Source: Marinovum sp. (GTDB lineage: Bacteria > Pseudomonadota > Alphaproteobacteria > Rhodobacterales > Rhodobacteraceae). Taken from it: a DNA stretch of 6,976 nucleotides. The stretch covers positions 6,697 to 13,672 of the forward strand of contig NYVC01000043.1 in the NCBI GenBank assembly GCA_002684375.1. The letters are read 5' to 3'. A program made the position numbers and the translations under genes. The notes under the pieces are model-generated. The model did no database searches. It was given only the letters and a program-made list of their open reading frames with translations, and was not told the origin of the DNA. This document shows, piece after piece, positions 1 to 6,377 of this stretch (within the stretch, counting starts at the first letter, position 1; each line of letters opens with the position of its first letter).

Positions 1-1082
1 CAGGCCGGCTAGATGACTTAGAAGGCAGCTTGACAGACCTTAGGCGCAGCATGGCGAATACTGGTGGGACATCAGTGAATGTAACACAGGCCTCATTGCC
101 AAAGGCAGACTATGGTCTGGGGCGCGTCGCGTTGCCACAGGAGATTGCCGCCTGGGATATCAATATCCATCCCGATGGTGCGGGGTTGCCAAAAGGGCGA
201 GGCGACGCGCTTACCGGCGAGGAGGTGTTCGCAGAGAAATGTGCCTCTTGCCATGGCGATTTTGCTGAAGGCGTTGATAACTGGCCGGTTTTGGCGGGTG
301 GATTTGACACGCTGACAGACAAGGACCCGGTGAAAACGGTCGGATCCTACTGGCCTTATCTATCAACGGTCTGGGATTACGTGCATCGTTCTATGCCGTT
401 TGGCGGGGCACAAACCCTTAGCCATGATGAGGTCTATGCCATCGTTGCCTATATCCTTTATTCCAACGATCTGGTCGAAGAAGAATTTGAACTGACTAGC
501 GAAAACTTTTTAGACGTTGAGATGTACAACGCAAATGGGTTTATAATTGATGATCGGGAGACAACAGAATATATCAACTGGCGCATAGAACCCTGCATGG
601 AGAACTGTAAAGCCAGCGTTGAGATCACCATGCGCGCCTCTGTCTTGGATGTGACCCCTGAGGAAGAAGAGAGTGCAGCGGCCAAAAACACTGCTACTGA
701 TACGGACCTTGAAAGCGTCAAGGTTGCAGCTGCGGTTTTGGAACAACAAGATGCCCTTATTGTGGACGGAGAGCGTGTTTTTAAAAAGTGCAAAGCCTGC
801 CATCAAGTCGGGGAAAACGCTAAAAATAAGTCCGGACCTCACCTCAATAATTTAATGGGGCGCAGCCTTGGGGCCGTTGATGGCTTTAAATACTCTCGGG
901 CGTTCGCTGAAGCCTCTCAGGAGGGACGGGTTTGGACCATTGACGAGCTTGCGGCGTTTCTGAAAAAACCCAAAGCTTATATTAAAGGGACAAAAATGTC
1001 TTTTGCAGGCCTCAAAAACGCCAATGATATTGAAGCGATTATCGCTTATTTGGCTTCGTACAGCGAGCAGAGCGATGATTGA
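1..1082 (+). CDS. soxD: SoxD, diheme cytochrome c subunit of sulfane dehydrogenase SoxCD (5' partial)
   Basis: This is the electron-accepting cytochrome subunit of periplasmic SoxCD, which oxidises the SoxY-bound sulfane sulfur in thiosulfate oxidation. The frame is open from base 3, so the gene starts before the window; 359 residues are visible. Counting from base 3, the first haem site is CASCH (80-84), with Met131 in RSMPF as likely axial ligand. A middle region carries Cys198 and Cys202 (EPCMENC). An acidic linker follows, then the second haem site CKACH (263-267), with Met332 in KGTKMSF as likely ligand. The stretch DPVKTVGSYWPYLSTVWDYV in the first domain is what I recognise as SoxD-like. 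A TTG at 30 and an ATG at 51 are in frame, but neither is followed by a signal peptide, which a periplasmic cytochrome needs, so the true start is upstream. soxC should lie just outside. The second domain closely resembles the first domain of the next gene. The family call is confident; the start is unknown. Confidence 0.88.
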   Translation, partial: GRLDDLEGSLTDLRRSMANTGGTSVNVTQASLPKADYGLGRVALPQEIAAWDINIHPDGAGLPKGRGDALTGEEVFAEKCASCHGDFAEGVDNWPVLAGGFDTLTDKDPVKTVGSYWPYLSTVWDYVHRSMPFGGAQTLSHDEVYAIVAYILYSNDLVEEEFELTSENFLDVEMYNANGFIIDDRETTEYINWRIEPCMENCKASVEITMRASVLDVTPEEEESAAAKNTATDTDLESVKVAAAVLEQQDALIVDGERVFKKCKACHQVGENAKNKSGPHLNNLMGRSLGAVDGFKYSRAFAEASQEGRVWTIDELAAFLKKPKAYIKGTKMSFAGLKNANDIEAIIAYLASYSEQSDD

Positions 1083-1764
1083 TAAGCTGCTAATATCCCT
1101 CGTATTTTCGATTGCCATTTGTGGATTTGATGTAGGAGCAACCGAAGTTGGAGATGTGTCCCGGGGCCTAAAAGTTTTTAAAAAATGTACAAGCTGCCAC
1201 GCCATTAGTCCTGATGCGCGCAAGCGTGTTGGACCGGCTTTGATAAATATAGTGAACGCGCCCGCCGGTCAGGTGGGGGAGTATAAATATTCAAAAGCGC
1301 TGCGCGCGGCGGCGGCAAACGGGTTGCATTGGACGCCAGAGGCCCTCGACTTATTCCTGAAAAAACCGAAGGCATTCCTGCCAAAAACTAAAATGAGTTT
1401 TCGAGGTTTAAAAAAGCCGGCCGACCGCACCGATGTCATTGCTTATCTGGCAACGTTCTCGACCGTCGAAACGGCCGCCAAGCCCGGTGCTGGCTTTGAA
1501 ATTTCCGCAGATATTCTGTCAATAGCTGGTGACATTGAATACGGGGAATACCTTTCGAGCGAATGCACCACCTGTCATCAAATGAACGGTGCAAGTGACG
1601 CTATCCCAAACATCACCGGATGGCCTGCGGATGATTTTGTCACAGCCATGCACGCCTATCGTGAGAAATATAGATCCCACCCGGTGATGCAGATGATCAG
1701 TGGGCGTTTATCCAATGATGAGATTGCCGCTTTAGCGGCATATTACAGCAGTCTCAAAAAATGA
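1075..1764 (+). CDS. soxE: SoxE, periplasmic diheme cytochrome c, partner of SoxF
   Basis: This 229-residue protein carries two haem-binding domains and probably passes electrons from SoxF to the respiratory chain. The ATG at 1075 is chosen because a short Sec-type signal follows it (hydrophobic residues about 5-18, likely cut after VGA at 22). The in-frame upstream codon at 1003 lies deep inside soxD. Domain 1 (about 28-130) is cytochrome c2-like, with CTSCH at 38-42 and Met107 in KTKMSF. Domain 2 (about 145-229) has CTTCH at 164-168, with Met205 the likely ligand in VMQMISGRLS. Domain 2 resembles the small FccA-type cytochromes of flavocytochrome c, which fits the FccB-like flavoprotein encoded next. 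The start overlaps the soxD stop by 8 bases (ATGATTGA), suggesting translational coupling. The 228-residue Paracoccus SoxE, as recalled, is close in length. The name depends partly on gene order. Confidence 0.82.
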   Translation: MIDKLLISLVFSIAICGFDVGATEVGDVSRGLKVFKKCTSCHAISPDARKRVGPALINIVNAPAGQVGEYKYSKALRAAAANGLHWTPEALDLFLKKPKAFLPKTKMSFRGLKKPADRTDVIAYLATFSTVETAAKPGAGFEISADILSIAGDIEYGEYLSSECTTCHQMNGASDAIPNITGWPADDFVTAMHAYREKYRSHPVMQMISGRLSNDEIAALAAYYSSLKK

Positions 1765-1775
1765 GGCAAATACAT

Positions 1776-1784
1776 GGAGGAAAG
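1776..1784 (+). promoter_or_regulatory. Ribosome binding site that fixes the soxF start
   Basis: GGAGGAAAG is a near-consensus Shine-Dalgarno sequence ending just before ATG 1786. It overlaps an earlier in-frame ATG at 1774, which would add MEER and has no comparable site in front of it. The ATG at 1786 also places the twin-arginine motif at residues 5-6, as expected for a Tat signal. The 1786 start is therefore preferred. Confidence 0.75.
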
Positions 1785-1785
1785 A

Positions 1786-3051
1786 ATGGCTTTAGATAGA
1801 CGGAAATTTTTAGGAAACACGATTGCGGTTGCAGCAACACTTGCTGCTCCCATGGTTAAAGCTGGCAGTCATGGAAAACCCCGCGTGGTTGTTGTCGGAG
1901 GCGGTGCGGGCGGTGCGACAGCAGCACGGTATTTGGCAAAAGACAGCAAAGGTGCTCTTGACGTCACATTGATAGAACCAACACGCACATACTACACATG
2001 CTTTTTTTCGAACCTCTATCTTGGAGGCGTTAAGGATATCTCTGATATCGGGCATAGTTATGGCCGTCTTGCGGCCCGCGGTATAAACGTTGTTCATGAC
2101 TGGGCGATTGGGGTTGATCGCGACACAAAGACGGTGTCACTTGCGGGTGGCGGCGCTGTTTCTTATGACAAACTGATCCTGTCGCCGGGTATCGATTTTG
2201 TTGATGGCGCCGTGGACGGCTGGAGTTTGGAAACGCAGAATGCGATGCCACACGCTTATAAGGCGGGATCTCAGAGCGAGTTGTTAAAGGCTCAATTGAC
2301 CGCTATGCCGCAGGGCGGGGTCTATGCGATGGTCGCGCCTCCCAATCCCTATCGTTGCCCACCCGGCCCATATGAGCGGGTTTCGATGGTGGCGCATTAT
2401 TTAAAAGCCAATAACCCGACCGCCAAAATCATCATTGCAGATCCAAAGCCGAAGTTTTCTAAGATGGCACTTTTCCAAGAAGGCTGGGCAAACCACTATG
2501 ATGGTATGATCGATTGGATCGGTTCCGAATTCGGAGGTGATAACGTTTCGGTCGATGCGGCAGCGATGAATATCACCATCGACGGTGAAGTCACAAAAGT
2601 GGATGTCTGCAATGTAATCCCTGCAATGAAGGCGGGACGGATCGCCGAGCTTGCCGGTGTCACTGATGGGAATTGGGCACCGGTACATGCGGCGAGTATG
2701 TCGAGTAAGGCTGACCCAGATGTTTATATCTTGGGGGATGCTTCCAGTCAGGGTGATATGCCAAAGTCTGGCTTTTCTGCGAACAGTCAGGCAAAAGTTT
2801 GTGCCAATGCGGTGCGTGGCGACTTGACCGGATCAAAAGTTTTTCCGGCGAAGTTCTCCAATACCTGCTGGTCGCTGATTGGTACGAATGATGGTGTCAA
2901 AGTCGGTGCCACGTATAAGGCAACGGCTGAAAAAATTGCCAAGGTCGATGGATTTATTTCCAAAACCGGGGAGAGTGCCGATATTCGCAAGGCCACTTAT
3001 GAAGAGTCGGAAGGTTGGTACACAGGCATCACCACTGATATGTTCAGCTAA
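1786..3051 (+). CDS. soxF: SoxF, Tat-exported FAD flavoprotein of the FccB / sulfide dehydrogenase family
   Basis: This 421-residue protein is the flavoprotein partner of SoxE, related to the sulfide-oxidising FccB subunit of flavocytochrome c. In Paracoccus, SoxF is a covalent flavoprotein that enhances Sox activity. The N-terminus has a twin-arginine signal (DRRKFLG, Arg5-Arg6) with likely cleavage after VKA at 26, so a folded FAD protein is exported. The dinucleotide-binding loop VVVGGGAGGATAA follows at about 35-47, with Glu64 ending the next strand. Cys72 in TYYTCFFSN matches the cysteine that binds FAD covalently in FccB. Cys191 in NPYRCPPGPYER and Cys361 in FSNTCWSL match the redox-active disulfide pair. 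YILGDAS (315-321) is the second FAD-binding motif. It begins 21 bases after the soxE stop and is probably co-transcribed with it. Sulfide:quinone reductase is less likely because of the export signal and cytochrome partner. Confidence 0.9.
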   Translation: MALDRRKFLGNTIAVAATLAAPMVKAGSHGKPRVVVVGGGAGGATAARYLAKDSKGALDVTLIEPTRTYYTCFFSNLYLGGVKDISDIGHSYGRLAARGINVVHDWAIGVDRDTKTVSLAGGGAVSYDKLILSPGIDFVDGAVDGWSLETQNAMPHAYKAGSQSELLKAQLTAMPQGGVYAMVAPPNPYRCPPGPYERVSMVAHYLKANNPTAKIIIADPKPKFSKMALFQEGWANHYDGMIDWIGSEFGGDNVSVDAAAMNITIDGEVTKVDVCNVIPAMKAGRIAELAGVTDGNWAPVHAASMSSKADPDVYILGDASSQGDMPKSGFSANSQAKVCANAVRGDLTGSKVFPAKFSNTCWSLIGTNDGVKVGATYKATAEKIAKVDGFISKTGESADIRKATYEESEGWYTGITTDMFS

Positions 3052-3058
3052 TATTGTA

Positions 3059-3088
3059 AGACCGCGGAGGCGAGGGCCTCCGCGGTCT
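3059..3088 (+). terminator. Strong 13-bp hairpin between soxF and hemA (terminator or mRNA-stabilising structure)
   Basis: The arms AGACCGCGGAGGC (3059-3071) and GCCTCCGCGGTCT (3076-3088) are perfect reverse complements separated by the 4-base loop GAGG. The stem begins 8 bases after the soxF stop. No T-run follows; the next bases are GCGCAAAG. It is therefore not a textbook intrinsic terminator. It may cause partial termination, protect the 3' end of the sox mRNA, or act with a termination factor. A second short inverted repeat, GCAAAG-AG-CTTTGC, follows at 3091-3104. Confidence 0.5.
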
Positions 3089-3143
3089 GCGCAAAGAGCT
3101 TTGCCAGGAGCAATCCCAGCAAAGGAAAAGCAAAGGCAGATGT

Positions 3144-4358
3144 ATGGACTATCAGAGTTATTTTCGCGACGCACTTGACGCCCTGCGGGGAGAGGGCAAC
3201 TATCGCCACTTTGCCCAGTTAGAACGCTGCCGGGGACAATTCCCGAAAGCAATTTGTCATAATGGCGGCGGTGAGGTCACAATCTGGTGTTCTAATGACT
3301 ATCTCGGCATGGGTCAGCATCCTAAGGTCTTACAGGCGATGCATGCAGCACTAGACCGCGCCGGTGCTGGTGCCGGTGGGACACGGAATATCTCAGGAAC
3401 CACCAATGATCACGCTATCCTGGAAGCCGAATTGGCAGATTTGCACGGCAAGGAAGCAGCGTTGTTGTTTACCAGCGGATATGTCTCAAACTGGGCTGCA
3501 CTCGGCACATTGGCGGCCCGCATTCCCAATGTGGCAGTGTTATCAGATTCCTTAAATCATGCATCCATGATTGAGGGTATTCGCCACAGTCGCGCGCAAA
3601 AAATAATATGGAAACACAATGATACCAGTGATTTGGAGCTCAAACTTAAGGCGCTGCCCAAAGATCAACCAAAGCTGATTGCCTTTGAGAGTGTCTATTC
3701 AATGGATGGAGATATTGCGCCAATTGCAGAAATTTGTGATCTGGCGGAGCGGTATGATGCGATGACCTATCTCGATGAAGTTCATGCGGTGGGTCTTTAT
3801 GGTCCGCGCGGCGGTGGTATCGCTGAGCGCGAAGAGGTCATGGATCGGGTGACGGTGATCGAAGGCACGCTTGGAAAGGCGTTTGGGGTTCTTGGTGGTT
3901 ATATCGCAGCATCTGATGAGTTGTGTGATTTCATCCGCTCTTTTGCCAGTGGCTTTATTTTCACCACCGCGTTGCCCCCAACGGTGGCAGCTGGGGCTGC
4001 CGCCTCGGTTCGTTATCTGAAATCCAGCAGCGACGAGCGTCATATACATCAAAACCGGGTGGCCAAAGTGCGTGCGCGGCTCACAGAAATTGGCCTGCCT
4101 CATCTGGACAATTCAAGTCACATCATTCCAATCATTGTGGGTGACCCGGTGAAGTGTAAATATATCTCGGATTTGCTGCTTGCAGAGCACGCGATCTATA
4201 TCCAACCGATCAATTACCCAACTGTTCCAAAAGGAACTGAAAGACTAAGGATCACACCGTCGCCCGTGCATTCGGACAAAGACATTGATCAACTGATTGA
4301 CGCTCTAGAGATGCTTTGGACGCAATGCAAATTGGCCAGAAGACCGGCTGCGGCCTGA
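3144..4358 (+). CDS. hemA: 5-aminolevulinate synthase (HemA, Shemin pathway)
   Basis: This PLP enzyme condenses glycine with succinyl-CoA to form 5-aminolevulinate, the first haem precursor, in the cytoplasm. At 404 residues it has the usual alphaproteobacterial length. Family marks are the N-terminal [20 protein letters not shown] (48-60), [13 protein letters not shown] (74-86), [14 protein letters not shown] (136-149), ESVYSMDGD (182-190), and [15 protein letters not shown] (211-225) with PLP-binding Asp211 and His214. Lys245 in EGTLGKAFG is the Schiff-base lysine, and [12 protein letters not shown] lies near the C-terminus. These N-terminal and C-terminal features favour ALAS over the related 2-amino-3-ketobutyrate ligase and 8-amino-7-oxononanoate synthase. 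No Cys-Pro haem-regulatory dipeptide is present. AAAGG at 3132-3136 is a plausible ribosome site. It lies 92 bases after soxF in the same direction, so read-through from the sox operon is possible. Whether the genome carries another ALAS gene cannot be seen here. Confidence 0.95.
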   Translation: MDYQSYFRDALDALRGEGNYRHFAQLERCRGQFPKAICHNGGGEVTIWCSNDYLGMGQHPKVLQAMHAALDRAGAGAGGTRNISGTTNDHAILEAELADLHGKEAALLFTSGYVSNWAALGTLAARIPNVAVLSDSLNHASMIEGIRHSRAQKIIWKHNDTSDLELKLKALPKDQPKLIAFESVYSMDGDIAPIAEICDLAERYDAMTYLDEVHAVGLYGPRGGGIAEREEVMDRVTVIEGTLGKAFGVLGGYIAASDELCDFIRSFASGFIFTTALPPTVAAGAAASVRYLKSSSDERHIHQNRVAKVRARLTEIGLPHLDNSSHIIPIIVGDPVKCKYISDLLLAEHAIYIQPINYPTVPKGTERLRITPSPVHSDKDIDQLIDALEMLWTQCKLARRPAAA

Positions 4359-4438
4359 TAATCTGCATCTGTCTGGGCCCGCAACTTAGAAAAGCTTGCC
4401 TATGTCCCTTGTTTCTGGGGCGCTATTGACACTCACTG

Positions 4439-5386
4439 CTATTCAAATTCCATTTGTTCATACACGCGGCCTGCATTTCTCGTGGCTAATTCTTCGAATG
4501 TGTCGAGATGCGCATAGGGAGTTTGATCCACATAATACGCCTCGGCAAGGTCTCCGCCTGCATCCAGATGGTCGGCAATTTTGTTCCGCAAATACACCAG
4601 ATAATCTCTCGTATACCGGCGCACTTGGGCCATATTAGTGGGGTGTCCGTGGCCGGGAATGACATAGGTGGCCTGCAAATTTTCAAATGCGCTGTCCCAA
4701 GTCTCAATCCATTCAGCGGTCATCGTGTGCGCAAAGATGGGCAGCAGCCTTTCATGAAATGCCATGTCACCCGCAATCACAAGACTTTGCTTTGGCAACC
4801 AAACTGATACATCTCCAGGGCTATGCGCCGGACCCAGATATAAGACCTCAAGCCTGAATTGACCCATTTCGACGATGTAATCGTGCTCGAATGTCTTGGT
4901 TGGTTTGACCAGAACGGTGCCGTCGGCTTTGCCGCGGTTATAGCGTTTCATCGCCTCAAGACTGTCTGATCCTCGCTGTTCAAATTCATGCACAGCATCG
5001 ATATGTGCCAAGATCGGCACCTGCTGTTCGAACCAATAAGAATTTCCCAGCATGGCATGGCCCTGACCATTTTCGTTGATCACCAGCTTGACAGGTTGAT
5101 CCGTGATTAACTTTATTTCATCATGCAGCGCCTTGGCCAGAAGATAAGCAGCACCACCGTTGACCACCACGACCCCATCGCCCGTTACAATAAAACTCAA
5201 GTTGTTGTTGTGACCTGTATTCTCATAGGTTGGCGGGGCGGTCGCCCCAATGGCAGACCAGACGCCCGGGATAACTTCTACAGGTTTTGAATATAGCGCG
5301 GATCCAGGATATTGATCCGCTATATCCTCACTGGCGTATCCGGCGGGTGCAAAGGTCAGCGCCGCAATACTCAGCGCCCGCAACAT
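4439..5386 (-). CDS. soxH: SoxH-like periplasmic metallo-beta-lactamase-fold protein with degenerate metal motif
   Basis: This protein of 315 residues from the ATG at 5386 (316 from an overlapping GTG at 5389) belongs to the metallo-beta-lactamase fold; the Paracoccus SoxH length, as recalled, is similar. The N-terminus is a Sec signal peptide (hydrophobic 3-17, likely cut after YAS). Positions below count from the GTG. The site that should read HxHxDH reads NENGQGHA (105-112), placing Asn107, Gln109, His111 and Ala112 at the four ligand positions. The preceding loop has Asn77 (VVVVNGG) where many relatives have Asp. The later ligand positions survive: His189 in GPAHSPGD, Asp208 in IAGDMAF and His247 in IPGHGHP. 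Because the rest of the frame is intact, this looks like an evolved divergence, not a recent mutation. It may bind a single metal, another ligand, or be non-catalytic. It is coupled to soxG by TGATG and converges on hemA. The symbol rests on gene pairing and length. Confidence 0.72.
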   Translation of the reverse strand: MLRALSIAALTFAPAGYASEDIADQYPGSALYSKPVEVIPGVWSAIGATAPPTYENTGHNNNLSFIVTGDGVVVVNGGAAYLLAKALHDEIKLITDQPVKLVINENGQGHAMLGNSYWFEQQVPILAHIDAVHEFEQRGSDSLEAMKRYNRGKADGTVLVKPTKTFEHDYIVEMGQFRLEVLYLGPAHSPGDVSVWLPKQSLVIAGDMAFHERLLPIFAHTMTAEWIETWDSAFENLQATYVIPGHGHPTNMAQVRRYTRDYLVYLRNKIADHLDAGGDLAEAYYVDQTPYAHLDTFEELATRNAGRVYEQMEFE

Positions 5387-6300
5387 CACGCGTCTACCGA
5401 TATAAAACGGTAGCTTTCACCGGTCGCTTCGACGCGTCCGATCCCACCCCCGGGCAGATGAAACCCAAGCAGGATCATTTTTTCGGACACCAGCTGGTCC
5501 AATAGCCTTTTGCGCGTTTGAGCGGCTTGTTCTGGGTCTTGATCCGACCCATCATTCCACTGCGGTTTTTTAAAGGCCACATGGTGGTTTGAGACTGCAT
5601 CTCCCGCGATCAACGCCGAAGTGTTGCCATGGGCAACCTGAAAGCTCATGTGGCCCGCTGTATGTCCCGGGGTGGCAAGCGCTGAGATGCCGGGCAATAT
5701 TTCATCACCGTCATCAAAAAATACAACCCTTTCTTCAATGGCTTCAAGGCGTCTCTTGGCGCCCACAGCAAACGACACACTGTCTTCGTCTATGGTGTTC
5801 ACCGTCTCTGGATTCCACCAATAATCCCATTCTGTCCGGCCGATCATGTAGGTCGCCTCGGTAAAAAGTGGATCGTCGAAATCATCAAGCACCCCCCAGA
5901 TATGGTCTGGGTGTGCATGGGTGAAAACGACATGTGTGATGTCTTCAGGGCTCAAATCAACAGCATCTAGGCTTTCAATCAGACTGCCAACCGTCGGTGT
6001 AAAGTCTGTACCGGATCCCGCGTCAAACAAAATTATATTCGTACCGTCTCGATAGAGAGAAATGTTGCATTCCCGATGTAACTGTTCATCAGACAGCTGG
6101 AATTCACGCAGAATTGGGCGTAATTCTTGTTTTGGCATTGGATCGAACACAAAGCTTCCCGGTAAGATAAGGTGCCCGTCGCTCACAGTTGTGAGAGTAG
6201 CGTCTCCAATGGCGATTTCGGCCAGCGCAAAGCGAGGCGCGGCCATTGCAACGGGCATACTTACGGCAGCTGACAGGACGGCACGGCGCGTAATTTGCAT
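5386..6300 (-). CDS. soxG: SoxG-like Tat-exported metallo-beta-lactamase-fold hydrolase, intact metal site
   Basis: This 304-residue protein starts with a twin-arginine signal (ITRRAVLS, Arg5-Arg6, hydrophobic 8-21, likely cleavage after ALA at 27), so it is probably exported folded with its metals. The dizinc motif is complete: THAHPDH (127-133; His128, His130, Asp132, His133), His213 in ATPGHTAGH, Asp234 in LIAGDA and His281 in GFHLPGGG. The overall pattern resembles lactonase and thiol-hydrolase members of the fold. Paracoccus SoxG, a zinc-binding periplasmic protein of about 303 residues as recalled, is the closest match in length and setting, but the substrate is unknown. It is the first gene of a two-gene minus-strand unit with soxH. 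The ATG is supported by the AGGAG site just upstream. Sequence alone would allow only a general metallo-hydrolase call; the sox context raises confidence. Confidence 0.75.
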   Translation of the reverse strand: MQITRRAVLSAAVSMPVAMAAPRFALAEIAIGDATLTTVSDGHLILPGSFVFDPMPKQELRPILREFQLSDEQLHRECNISLYRDGTNIILFDAGSGTDFTPTVGSLIESLDAVDLSPEDITHVVFTHAHPDHIWGVLDDFDDPLFTEATYMIGRTEWDYWWNPETVNTIDEDSVSFAVGAKRRLEAIEERVVFFDDGDEILPGISALATPGHTAGHMSFQVAHGNTSALIAGDAVSNHHVAFKKPQWNDGSDQDPEQAAQTRKRLLDQLVSEKMILLGFHLPGGGIGRVEATGESYRFISVDA

Positions 6301-6305
6301 CTCGT

Positions 6306-6310
6306 CTCCT
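6306..6310 (-). promoter_or_regulatory. Ribosome binding site of soxG
   Basis: On the minus strand AGGAG (plus strand CTCCT) stands 5 bases before the ATG at 6300. This is a good Shine-Dalgarno match at normal spacing and supports the start that gives a complete Tat signal. Confidence 0.7.
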
Positions 6311-6321
6311 ATACATTCTAT

Positions 6322-6377
6322 TATTGCAATATGAATTATTGTACGATCCGGGGCAAGGTTTTCTTTTTACAATATTG
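6322..6377 (-). promoter_or_regulatory. Candidate soxG-soxH promoter with overlapping short palindromes
   Basis: Reading the minus strand, TTGCCC (6356-6351) and CATATT (6333-6328) are separated by 17 bases. Each matches the sigma-70 -35 or -10 consensus at 4 of 6 positions. Transcription would begin near 6321, leaving a short leader containing the soxG ribosome site. The perfect palindrome TATTGCAATA (6322-6331) overlaps the -10 box. A second, CAATATTG (6370-6377), lies upstream of the -35 box. TTATTG also occurs directly repeated at 6321 and 6336. AT-rich palindromes over a promoter would suit a repressor such as the ArsR-family SoxR, but I cannot match a defined operator. The boxes are weak, so this is a proposal. 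Confidence 0.3.

Noticed and set aside
1003..1074. Upstream in-frame start for soxE
   Set aside because: It would overlap soxD by 80 bases and bury the signal peptide inside the protein. The ATG at 1075 gives an N-terminal export signal.
3144..4358. 2-amino-3-ketobutyrate CoA ligase or 8-amino-7-oxononanoate synthase instead of HemA
   Set aside because: The MDYQSYF start, [13 protein letters not shown] segment, length and [12 protein letters not shown] end are ALAS-type.
4359..4438. Bidirectional terminator between convergent hemA and soxH
   Set aside because: Only short palindromes (GGGCCC, AAGCTT) and an imperfect GCAACTT/AAGCTTGC pairing are present. There is no strong stem with a T-run in either direction.
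4396..4638. Plus-strand 80-residue open frame after hemA
   Set aside because: It lies almost wholly antisense to the soxH coding region, has no ribosome site and no recognisable motif.
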